Shown here: piece after piece, positions 9,257 to 16,458 of the stretch
Numbering within the stretch: the first letter of the stretch is position 1
Layout: each line of letters begins with the position of its first letter
Virus record (IMG/VR): IMGVR_UViG_3300021091_005544
Span: 1 to 23,364 of that record
Length of the DNA stretch: 23,364 nt
Direction: 5' to 3' (one strand)
From: a virus
Notes under the pieces: model-generated
Told to the model about the DNA's origin: nothing
The model's input: only the letters and a program-made list of their open reading frames with translations
Databases searched by the model: none
Made by a program: the position numbers and the translations under genes

Positions 9257-10178
9257 CTTCTGACATCGCTATAAAGCAAGTATAGCAATTAATTTCTTGA
9301 TCAATACAAAAACTACTACGGTAAATATGTTCTGCTAAAAGCAGTAAATATTTTTTCTTGATGTTAATTACTATGTCTTGATTGTCTATAAAATTAAATA
9401 AATTTCTCATTAACGCCACGTAATCGCTATTAAACTGTTGTTCATTTTCAATTAATGCTTTTCTTAAAGTAGTAATGTTTTTAGATTTTATTTGATCGTA
9501 AATAAGCTTTAAAACATCATCGTTAAAATCATCAGAAAGCTTTAATGTACCGTTAGCAGAGGACTTTTGAAGTTCATTAATACATTTACGTAAGTCAGGA
9601 TAAAAAGATTTTATAAATTCCATTAACTTCTGTTTTTCTTCTACAGGTATATTAACTTTTTCAGCTTTAAGAATATAAACGCATCTCTTCACAACACCGT
9701 CCAAAGAGGGTGTTAAATCAAAACCTTGACATCTACTCTGTAAAGCTGTTATAACTTTATGTTTATAGTTAGCAGTGAGGATAAATCTTGTTATTTTAGC
9801 AAATTCTTCTATAGTATTTCTTAAGGCGCGTTGTGCATCTATAGATAGCCCATCAGTCTCGTCTAAAATAATGACTTTAATTTTACCGTCAATGCTCTTT
9901 GTTTGCGCAAAACTAGTAACTTTAGTACGGATAGTATCGATACCGTTTTCATCGCTAGCGTTAATATACAAGTATTGACATTCTAATACTTCATTTACGA
10001 GAATCTTTGCTAAAGTAGTTTTACCAATACCGGGTGTACCGATAAAAAGTAAATTAGGTATTTCTTTTTGCTTTTTATATGATTCAATAATAGCTTTATT
10101 TTTTTCAGATATAGTAAAATCTAAAAGCTGCTTGGGTCTATACTTTTCTACCCATAAATTACTAAAATCAAGATTCAT
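9246..10178 (-). CDS. 44: Sliding-clamp loader ATPase, gp44/RFC-small-subunit-like
   Basis: A 310-residue AAA+ protein, close to the 319 residues of T4 gp44. It opens with the clamp-loader signature LWVEKYRPKQLLDF (8-21), then Walker A GTPGIGKTT (47-55), Walker B VIILDETDG (102-110), a sensor 1 region (FILTANYKHK, Asn at 137) and the arginine-finger SRC motif (148-150). The C-terminal ~130 residues fit the helical collar. In T4, four gp44 subunits with one gp62 load the gp45 clamp onto primed DNA for the replicative polymerase. No gp62, gp45 or polymerase gene is in this window. Its ATG overlaps the dUTPase stop by one base (TAATG), so the two are translationally coupled. Its end overlaps the convergent 202-residue gene. 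The odd point is its position inside a tail-gene region. Confidence 0.93.
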   Translation of the reverse strand: MNLDFSNLWVEKYRPKQLLDFTISEKNKAIIESYKKQKEIPNLLFIGTPGIGKTTLAKILVNEVLECQYLYINASDENGIDTIRTKVTSFAQTKSIDGKIKVIILDETDGLSIDAQRALRNTIEEFAKITRFILTANYKHKVITALQSRCQGFDLTPSLDGVVKRCVYILKAEKVNIPVEEKQKLMEFIKSFYPDLRKCINELQKSSANGTLKLSDDFNDDVLKLIYDQIKSKNITTLRKALIENEQQFNSDYVALMRNLFNFIDNQDIVINIKKKYLLLLAEHIYRSSFCIDQEINCYTCFIAMSEVIS

Positions 10179-10645
10179 TATTTACCGGAAGAGCCAAATC
10201 CTTTTTCACCTCTATCACTAGTCTCTACTTTACCCCATTCTATAGGCATAGAAAAATTAAGATACACTACAAACTGCGCTATTCTATCTCCTATTTTGAT
10301 ATCATAATCTTTATCAGATAGATTATATAGTTTTACCCCAGCGTCACCCCTATATCCACAGTCTATTACACCTGGATGTGCTAGAATACCATGCTTAAAT
10401 CCCATTCCGCTCCTAGATTCTACCTTTACCCAATAACCTTCGGGTATTAAAGCAAATCTTAACCCCACACCCACAACGTTTGATCCTTTAGCCGGTATAA
10501 TCTTGTCTTCTATTGAATAGACATCATATCCTGTATCGGATTCATGGTTTTTAGTAGGTAATTTAGCCAAATCGTGTGTTTTTTCGAATTTTAATACAGG
10601 TAAAAACTGTAAATTCGGATCTAGATCTTTAGATATATTATACAT
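10178..10645 (-). CDS. dut: dUTP diphosphatase (trimeric dUTPase)
   Basis: A 155-residue protein with all five trimeric dUTPase motifs in order: motif 1 SDTGYDVYS (36-44), motif 2 SRSGMGFKHG (78-87), motif 3 GVIDCGYRGDAGVKLYN (92-108; catalytic Asp in VIDCGYRG), motif 4 IGDRIAQFVV (118-127) and the glycine-rich motif 5 RGEKGFGSSGK (145-155). It hydrolyses dUTP to dUMP and pyrophosphate, keeping uracil out of phage DNA and feeding dTMP synthesis. T4 itself uses an unrelated dimeric-type enzyme (gp56), so the trimeric type is a difference from T4. The gene is first in a two-gene unit with the clamp loader. Upstream is a TATAAT box rather than the late-type motif, fitting early expression. Confidence 0.97.
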   Translation of the reverse strand: MYNISKDLDPNLQFLPVLKFEKTHDLAKLPTKNHESDTGYDVYSIEDKIIPAKGSNVVGVGLRFALIPEGYWVKVESRSGMGFKHGILAHPGVIDCGYRGDAGVKLYNLSDKDYDIKIGDRIAQFVVYLNFSMPIEWGKVETSDRGEKGFGSSGK

Positions 10646-10650
10646 ACCTT

Positions 10651-10677
10651 ATTATAATATAAGTTTAATAAAATCAA
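10651..10677 (-). promoter_or_regulatory. Possible sigma70-type promoter for dUTPase-clamp loader
   Basis: The minus strand carries TTGATT (10677-10672), a 15-base spacer and TATAAT (10656-10651), five bases before the dUTPase ATG. The spacer is shorter than the usual 17. AAGG between the box and the ATG is too close to be an ordinary Shine-Dalgarno. It differs from the late-type elements nearby, in line with early or middle expression. Confidence 0.4.
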
Positions 10678-10682
10678 TACTT

Positions 10683-10690
10683 AATAAATA
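10683..10690 (+). promoter_or_regulatory. T4-late-like promoter element AATAAATA before the 154-residue gene
   Basis: AATAAATA lies exactly five bases before the plus-strand ATG at 10696, in the 50-base gap shared with the divergent dUTPase gene. No Shine-Dalgarno is seen between it and the ATG. Function is inferred from the recurrence of this arrangement elsewhere in the window. Confidence 0.6.
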
Positions 10691-10695
10691 ATATT

Positions 10696-11160
10696 ATGAG
10701 TGAAGAACTTAACGAAATGGTAGGTGATTTACTTCAACAGCTTAATGATGCAAATCAGAAAGCAGAACAAGCAAAAAAAGAGTCTAATCCTCTTAAAAAA
10801 GAAGATATGGAAAAATTTGTTATCGAAAAGGCCGGTAAACTAGTAGAAGAAAGCATAGAAGTAGTTTCTAATGTTAAAGAATACATATCTTCTGCACCTG
10901 AAAGCAAAGATGTAGGATCTCTAGCCGAATTAATTGCTGCAACATCTACTGCTATAGAGACTTTAAACAAAATTATTGTTACAGATAAGAAAAATGATAC
11001 TTTAATTAAAGCAAAAGAAATGGATATTTCTTCTAGAAGAGAATTAAAAGAAGCTGATGCTAATCAAAAGCTATTAGCAACAAGAGAACAAGTATTTAAA
11101 ATGTTAATTGATAGTGCTAACAAGAGTGCTAAAATTATAGATATAGAGCCATCAAGCTAA
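10696..11160 (+). CDS. Small helical protein; weak candidate for small terminase subunit
   Basis: A 154-residue, highly charged, almost wholly helical protein. Residues 1-50 form a Gln/Lys/Glu-rich coiled-coil-like lead (LLQQLNDANQKAEQAKKE). Residues 40-100 have alternating helices (KLVEESIEVVSNVKEYI, then SLAELIAATSTAIETLNKII), and residues 105-150 form a further long helix. Size (T4 gp16 is 164 residues) and the central pair of helices recall T4-like small terminase subunits, which bind DNA and regulate the packaging motor. However, no large terminase gene follows, and low-complexity helical proteins can look alike, so the match is weak; a scaffold or assembly factor is equally possible. 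It has its own late-type motif, and its end overlaps the convergent 683-residue hub gene by nine bases. Confidence 0.75.
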   Translation: MSEELNEMVGDLLQQLNDANQKAEQAKKESNPLKKEDMEKFVIEKAGKLVEESIEVVSNVKEYISSAPESKDVGSLAELIAATSTAIETLNKIIVTDKKNDTLIKAKEMDISSRRELKEADANQKLLATREQVFKMLIDSANKSAKIIDIEPSS

Positions 11161-13203
11161 ATTATTGTTTTTGTTCTTACATTCAAAGAATTTTGCGTAA
11201 AAATCTTTCCAAATTTGATTAAACTTAGGCTTGAGATTAGCAAACGTCTTTTTAAAGTCATCAGATTTAGGTAAAGTAATTTTAGGTAGCATTGCTTTAA
11301 GACGTTTGCTTAAAGATTCGGGATCAAAATCTATGTCAGCATTTACTAGAGAGTCAAAATCAATTTCACCAATAGCAGGAAACTTAAAGTCGCATAAAGT
11401 GTTTTTTAAGGCTTCTGCTTTTTCAAGAATAGCCTGTGGATTGGGGTTGCTTAAGTTTGTATTAGTTGCAATTGCGGCTAATTCAGGAAATGACCCCATA
11501 CTAACGGAAGGTAAAGACAGAGGCATATTTAAGTTACCCACGCTTTTAACAGCATCTAAGTTAGTAATAGAGTTAGATAACCCAGATGCATTACCCAAAA
11601 GTTGGGAAGCACCGGGTAACTGTGTGACTCCTGTTTTTTGAGCTGTTAAAGTCAGTCTAGATAAATTAGCATTAGGTAATTGAAGGTTTTGAATAGCCCC
11701 TCTTGCACTAGAAATTGCGGATGTGGCTTTAGAAATAGGTATAACATTAAATGTTCTCTGTTTGTAAGTAAATTTATCATTAATTTCTTTAGTGGTAAGA
11801 GTTGTTTTATTCTGTTGCTTTTGAGCTACCCCCAGCGAATTATCAATCGTTACATTGCTCATTGAATCTTTTAATTTATTCTTGAGAATGTCTAGAGTTT
11901 CATTAGATTTTTCAACAACCATTTCAAAAGAGATATTAGTCATCTGTTGAAGATTGTTATTTGTATAGTTTCTACAATTGTATCCTATCTTATCATTTAT
12001 ATTGCTAAAAAAAGTAATATATTCGTTTGTGTTTTTAAAATCAGATAACAGTTCTAAAACTATCGTTTCTATATTTTTATAAAAATTCTGGTAGAAATAG
12101 TAATCTGTCATTAAATTTAACCCATGAGACTGTGTGGTGTCGCTAATTATACTTGTTGGATCGCTAGTTTTTACTATATTAACTAAGTTGCCTTTCATTA
12201 AAATACTATTTTTAGTAGAAAGCTCATCTATAACACTGCTAGTAGTAGGGCTTAATTTGTTTCTTAAAGAGACGGGAACTACATTTGGCGACCCATAGCT
12301 AAGAGCTACATCGGTTATAGGTGAAACATTATCATCAAATTTGGTTTTTACATTTGCTAGTAACCCAATACTATCACTAGGCTCTGATAACAATGAATCG
12401 TCTTGAATATTTAACTGTGATTTAACAATATCTATAGTAGAGTTTAGTTTTTTATACCAATAAAAAATAAAATCATTATTAAACCCCTTTAAAGCTGTTT
12501 TATCTAGTAGTTCGAAAAATTCTACTAAAGCAGTTACGGGATCACCGCTTTTTCTAGCGTTCCAATAATTAATTGAAGTTTCTAATTGAGGTGTCAAATC
12601 ACCTATTTTTTCTTGTTCTTCATTAGTATCATTATTTGTTTGAACATTACTAGGAATAAAGCTACCATCTGGAGGATAAACAGTAACAGGTAAAACCGGT
12701 TTAGATGTTCTTTCAAATTGAAGCTGCTGGCTGTAAGAATCAAAAAACACATCTACTACAGGCTGACCACCGGTTCTTTGACTAGCTTTACGACTTACTA
12801 CAGCTCCACCGGTATCCATAGCAATAAAACTGTCTCCTAACCCTGGTATAGAAACCCTGCTTCCGTAAGGAATAATGTTTGGGTCAACTGCAACGCTGTA
12901 TCCTTGTCTTAATTTACCGTAGGTATTTGATTGTGAAGCTAATCTTTGAGCAGTATATGGATCTGTGGTAGGTTCATCCGGCGAGTACCCAGTAATTCTA
13001 GCATCTATTTGAAAAGAACCATCTTCTTTAACCCCTGGTAAAGATTGAGGTACTACAGAGTCAGGTGTTTGGCCAGGAGTAGTGTATGTAATACTTCCAA
13101 TTCTAGGTAAAAAATTAGAATATTTCTTTACAAATTCTACAGAATTTGCTATATTAGAATCGACTATCTCGGGATATAGAGTTTTTGTTGATGTCTTTAT
13201 CAT
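11152..13203 (-). CDS. Baseplate hub/tail-lysin protein with N-terminal 3D (Asp-Asp-Asp) cell-wall domain
   Basis: A 683-residue protein. Residues about 66-166 match the 3D domain, a double-psi beta-barrel related to the MltA-type lytic transglycosylase core: ITGYSP (70-75), YSVAVDPNIIPYGSRVSIPG (102-121), FIAMDTGGAV (126-135) and VVDVFFDSYSQQLQF (149-163). Acidic residues are in place at D107, D130 and D151/D155. After a Pro-rich linker (168-190) come helical segments (about 205-270, 340-450), an Asn/Leu/Ser-rich low-complexity stretch (480-570) and a charged C-terminal helical part ending ECKNKNNNLA. It follows the gp27-like hub gene after a single base, the place of gp5 in a T4-like hub, so it probably cuts peptidoglycan during penetration with a fold different from the T4 gp5 lysozyme. 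The 3D domain is seen clearly; enzymatic activity and hub location are inferred. Confidence 0.85.
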   Translation of the reverse strand: MIKTSTKTLYPEIVDSNIANSVEFVKKYSNFLPRIGSITYTTPGQTPDSVVPQSLPGVKEDGSFQIDARITGYSPDEPTTDPYTAQRLASQSNTYGKLRQGYSVAVDPNIIPYGSRVSIPGLGDSFIAMDTGGAVVSRKASQRTGGQPVVDVFFDSYSQQLQFERTSKPVLPVTVYPPDGSFIPSNVQTNNDTNEEQEKIGDLTPQLETSINYWNARKSGDPVTALVEFFELLDKTALKGFNNDFIFYWYKKLNSTIDIVKSQLNIQDDSLLSEPSDSIGLLANVKTKFDDNVSPITDVALSYGSPNVVPVSLRNKLSPTTSSVIDELSTKNSILMKGNLVNIVKTSDPTSIISDTTQSHGLNLMTDYYFYQNFYKNIETIVLELLSDFKNTNEYITFFSNINDKIGYNCRNYTNNNLQQMTNISFEMVVEKSNETLDILKNKLKDSMSNVTIDNSLGVAQKQQNKTTLTTKEINDKFTYKQRTFNVIPISKATSAISSARGAIQNLQLPNANLSRLTLTAQKTGVTQLPGASQLLGNASGLSNSITNLDAVKSVGNLNMPLSLPSVSMGSFPELAAIATNTNLSNPNPQAILEKAEALKNTLCDFKFPAIGEIDFDSLVNADIDFDPESLSKRLKAMLPKITLPKSDDFKKTFANLKPKFNQIWKDFYAKFFECKNKNNNLA

Positions 13204-13204
13204 A

Positions 13205-14761
13205 TTATCTACTGTTAGTATTTAAAAATAAATTATCATAGCTATATGTTTTAACACATCTTAATTCGTTATAATAATCATTACCTTCAAATAAGTGTTT
13301 AACTTCTAAAACAAAATAAACCCCTAAAATTTTACTATCAAAATCACTGTATGCGGTTGCTCCATCCCGGTTTATACCTATAAACCTTCCTGCTTGTCTA
13401 TGAGTCGATCCTGGTATTTTAAATAATACGGTATTATTTAAAAATATATTATTAAAAATAGCCTTATTTCTACCTGCAGCTAAACGTTGGTCTGCATTTG
13501 CTTCAACAACAGCTAAAACATTTTTTACATTTTTTTGCTGCAGTCTGTATTCACCAGGATAAAAATTTAAATATGCGTTGTCATCAGGACATAGCTTATT
13601 AAAAGGCTCTACATAGTTTTTACCATAAACAGATAACACAGACATGATAGTATTACGATCTTGATCTATGTTAAAAGATTTTTCATCAAAATTATAGCTG
13701 TGTACTAAAGTTGTGACAAGATCTTGTTGGGTATATTCGCCAGGCATAGGATCATATACAAAATTACTAATAGTACCGTATTTTCCTAGATATAAAGCAT
13801 TAGGCGGGGTAAAAGACACACTTTCAATTACAAATTCATTATTTACATCAGAATATTCACCTAATTTAAAGGTTTCTAAAAAATACTGACCTATAGATTG
13901 AGAATTTTTAGTAAGTGCCTTTTTAAAATATGTACTAAGGCTTTGTAATGAAAAAGTACCATCGCTTCTACTTTTTCTTAAAAAACCCTGATCAAAATTA
14001 TTATTTGCATCAGAAACATGTCTTGATAAGAGATATTTTAAACAATCAAGACCTTTGAATCTTGCAGGTGAAGAAAAAAATACGGAAGTGCTTCCTGTAT
14101 CAAATTCGTCTTCTTTAAAATAAATTGATAACCCATCATCTTTGTTAAAGAACTCTTCTAAAAAGTGTTTAATAGCAGTTCCAGTAGGTATACTTCTATC
14201 AGCATTAGATAGTGTATTTATTTCTGATTTCTTAATATAGTTAGATGTTGAAAAATAAGCATTTTTATTTCTTAAAATATCATAATGAAGATCCCAAAAA
14301 TATAATTTTTTAAACTTTTCACCAGGTAATTCGCCTGCAATTTCTTCCGTATTATAGATAGAAAACGTAAATAATAATCGAAACGATTTATAAGCCTTTT
14401 CATCGTCGTTTAAATTAAACGGTGTGTCATTTAACTTAGGCATAATATCAATAAATAAATAATCACGTGAATCGCCTCTAAAAATAAAACCTTTATCTGG
14501 AACAAAACTAGATGAAGTTGTTAATTTTTCTCTATTTTTTACATCCGCAATTCTTTCCACCCCATCATATCTATTATTAATAATAATATAACCTTTATGG
14601 TAAAACTCAGTAAATTGATCTTCTATAGAAAGTGAATTTATAGAGGCTATTTTTAATTCTTGATATCTACCATCTGCAGAAACCAACCCCACACTAAAAC
14701 GGTAATTATTACCGTTAATAATGTTTTCAAAATTAGAATCGTAGGCGATAGTATCGGCCAT
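13205..14761 (-). CDS. Probable baseplate central hub protein (gp27-like)
   Basis: A 518-residue, largely beta-strand protein without signal peptide or membrane segment. The N-terminus (residues 15-70) reads as a beta sandwich start: NYRFSVGLVSADGRYQELKIASINSLSIEDQFTEF split by short turns. The C-terminal ~90 residues carry the hub-like order NNTVLFKIPGSTHRQAGRFIG, then ILGVYFVLEVKHLFEGNDYYN and ELRCVKTYSYD, which resembles the closing strands of gp27/gpD-type hub proteins. T4 gp27 (391 residues) forms the trimeric torus that joins tube and spike. The neighbours support this: the gp53-like gene is upstream by three bases and the 3D-domain gene downstream by one base. The insert in the middle is longer than in T4. 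No exact motif defines the family, so the assignment rests on pattern plus context. Confidence 0.75.
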   Translation of the reverse strand: MADTIAYDSNFENIINGNNYRFSVGLVSADGRYQELKIASINSLSIEDQFTEFYHKGYIIINNRYDGVERIADVKNREKLTTSSSFVPDKGFIFRGDSRDYLFIDIMPKLNDTPFNLNDDEKAYKSFRLLFTFSIYNTEEIAGELPGEKFKKLYFWDLHYDILRNKNAYFSTSNYIKKSEINTLSNADRSIPTGTAIKHFLEEFFNKDDGLSIYFKEDEFDTGSTSVFFSSPARFKGLDCLKYLLSRHVSDANNNFDQGFLRKSRSDGTFSLQSLSTYFKKALTKNSQSIGQYFLETFKLGEYSDVNNEFVIESVSFTPPNALYLGKYGTISNFVYDPMPGEYTQQDLVTTLVHSYNFDEKSFNIDQDRNTIMSVLSVYGKNYVEPFNKLCPDDNAYLNFYPGEYRLQQKNVKNVLAVVEANADQRLAAGRNKAIFNNIFLNNTVLFKIPGSTHRQAGRFIGINRDGATAYSDFDSKILGVYFVLEVKHLFEGNDYYNELRCVKTYSYDNLFLNTNSR

Positions 14762-14764
14762 ATA

Positions 14765-15136
14765 TTATTTTAATGCTTGCTTTATCTCATTCAATATGTT
14801 AGGTACATATTGGGGCTTTATTATCTTTAAAACTGTCCCTCTATCAGGAAATTTAACAGGGTTAAATATTTGATTAGTAAGACAAATTAACCACCAGAGT
14901 TCAACAGTTCTGTAAGCATTAAAGCTTATTAATGTCCAAGGGGTCTTTGAATTAATAGATTGATAGTATACATATTCTTCATTTAAATTCTCAGGCATAA
15001 AAACAGATTGTAGTAAATTGTAATAATATTGGTTATTTTTATTAGTATAAACTCTAAATATATTCTCGTATCTTAAATTTTTAAGGACTGGAAGATCTGC
15101 TAATTTATTCTGAAAATTACCTAATGTGCTATTCAT
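14765..15136 (-). CDS. 53: Baseplate wedge protein, gp53-like (LysM-type)
   Basis: A 123-residue protein, shorter than T4 gp53 (196). Residues 20-45 (NLRYENIFRVYTNKNNQYYYN) and the LysM-like C-terminal part at 64-108 are typical of this group: TPWTLISFNAYRTVELWWLI, then CLTNQIFNPVKFPDRGTVLKI. The pattern of Trp-x-Leu-Ile-Ser, a Tyr, WW and a Pro-Gly-like turn before LKII is the LysM fold as used in phage wedges. In T4, gp53 clamps neighbouring wedges around the hub. Unlike most genes here it has a clear Shine-Dalgarno, AGGAAG, six bases before the ATG. It lies one base after the stop of the 435-residue gene. A general LysM-domain tail protein (gpX-like) is the alternative. Confidence 0.85.
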   Translation of the reverse strand: MNSTLGNFQNKLADLPVLKNLRYENIFRVYTNKNNQYYYNLLQSVFMPENLNEEYVYYQSINSKTPWTLISFNAYRTVELWWLICLTNQIFNPVKFPDRGTVLKIIKPQYVPNILNEIKQALK

Positions 15137-15137
15137 G

Positions 15138-16445
15138 TTATCTTCCTAGAGACTGGTTAATAATTAATTGTTCCCGGGCCTGTATAACAGATTCTGCTGC
15201 GGTTTGATCAGAAACACTAGTAGTTACTATGGGAGTATTATTTAAAATTGAATACATAAAGTTTTTAGAGTCGGCAATTAAGCTTTTTAAAGTTATTTTA
15301 ATTACGTAAGCATCAGGAATAATAGTAGTTATTTTCTTACGTATAGGTTGATTAAAAAACCCTATAGTTTCAGTTACTTTATTGTTTAGGAAATTTCTTA
15401 TTAACCCCCCTACTGCATTTCCTACTCCTCCTTGAAATGTCGGTAATGCAGATTCTATATTTAAATTATCTATGTAAGAAAGATCAAAAGTTAATTCTCT
15501 TCTCGATCCTTGAAACTCTATTGCTATACTAGATATGTAACAGAAAGGTAAAAATTTTACCCCGGGTATTTCAACTTGATAGATATTAGGAGGGTCGATT
15601 AAAGCGGTGTTTCGTCTAGCAGGTTTGTTGTTATAGAGTAGAAGAAATAATAATTCCCAGTTTCTTATTACGTCATCAAATGATACAGAACCTGTATTAA
15701 TTAGAGGAAGAGTAAATGAAAGCTCTTCTCCATCTGTATTGTAGCTATAAAATTTAGATTTTTCTACAAAACTTATAGCAGCAGGTCCTCTTAGTATAGC
15801 AGCTGTACTAGCCAGGTCGGTTAATCCATCTGCTGCTTTTTTTAAAATGCCTAAAAACGGATTAGGAGCATCATCAGAAAACGCATTTGATTGCATACCA
15901 GAAAAATTTTCAAAATAAGGCATTATAAATTGCCATCCAGTTGGTTCTGTAATGTAGAGGTTTCTGTAAGGTCTTAAATACGGGTTTTTATCATATATAT
16001 CATTATTGTCTTGAAGAAAATCAAATTTATTTGTAAATTCTGCGGTCTTCTGACCTATACCTGTACTTTCTTCAATAGTTTTAAAAAAATCATTTATATC
16101 ATTTTTTACATCATCTGGTAGTTTATTAATAGCAGCGGTAACTGTTTCTTTAGTCGCTCCGAATGAATATTTTAACTGTGAAATTAAAGCATTAGCCTTT
16201 AATCTTCTTTCAGTAAGAATAATTTTAGGTACCTCTTGTCTGGCTTGAGCTAATTTTGAATAGGTCCAGTAAAAATCAGAAACAACGTCTACTGTAGTAC
16301 CTGTCTGTGCGTAATTTGACGAAGCAATACCTGTTCCTGATTGAGATACATTTGGAGCTACAAGCAACGGAGGATTAACCTCAGCATCACTTAAATTAGA
16401 TGAATCAATTGTTCTGCCTCTAGATATTGAAAATACATGATTCAT
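15138..16445 (-). CDS. Probable baseplate-tail tube protein (gp48/gp54-like)
   Basis: A 435-residue protein. Residues 1-60 are Ser/Asn-rich and probably flexible; residues 60-150 are helical. From about 240 a beta-rich part begins: ELSFTLPLINTGSVSFDD, ALIDPPNIYQVEIPGVKFLP, YISSIAIEFQGSRRELTFDL and, near 375, TIIPDAYVIKITLKSLIADS. The combination of a proline-led PPNIYQVEIPG strand and an IPDAYVIKITLKSL strand resembles the tube-like domain in T4-type gp48 and gp54 proteins, which cap the baseplate and start tube assembly. Its position between the tape measure and the hub/wedge genes fits. An AATAAGTA element, one base off the late motif, sits five bases before the ATG. I am sure it is a gene, only moderately sure of the role. 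Confidence 0.7.
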   Translation of the reverse strand: MNHVFSISRGRTIDSSNLSDAEVNPPLLVAPNVSQSGTGIASSNYAQTGTTVDVVSDFYWTYSKLAQARQEVPKIILTERRLKANALISQLKYSFGATKETVTAAINKLPDDVKNDINDFFKTIEESTGIGQKTAEFTNKFDFLQDNNDIYDKNPYLRPYRNLYITEPTGWQFIMPYFENFSGMQSNAFSDDAPNPFLGILKKAADGLTDLASTAAILRGPAAISFVEKSKFYSYNTDGEELSFTLPLINTGSVSFDDVIRNWELLFLLLYNNKPARRNTALIDPPNIYQVEIPGVKFLPFCYISSIAIEFQGSRRELTFDLSYIDNLNIESALPTFQGGVGNAVGGLIRNFLNNKVTETIGFFNQPIRKKITTIIPDAYVIKITLKSLIADSKNFMYSILNNTPIVTTSVSDQTAAESVIQAREQLIINQSLGR

Positions 16446-16450
16446 AATAA

Positions 16451-16458
16451 TACTTATT
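16451..16458 (-). promoter_or_regulatory. Late-promoter-like element AATAAGTA (one mismatch)
   Basis: The minus strand reads AATAAGTA, then five bases, then the ATG of the 435-residue gene. It differs from AATAAATA at one base but keeps the same distance as the exact copies. It overlaps the stop of the tape-measure gene. Confidence 0.35.

Noticed and set aside
9240-9260. Bidirectional terminator at the convergent gene ends
   Set aside because: No GC-rich stem followed by a T run is visible at either convergent overlap (9246-9256 or 11152-11160).
11231-11641. Plus-strand reading frame of 136 codons
   Set aside because: It is antisense to the end of the 3D-domain gene and its sequence has no recognisable feature; most likely a chance frame.
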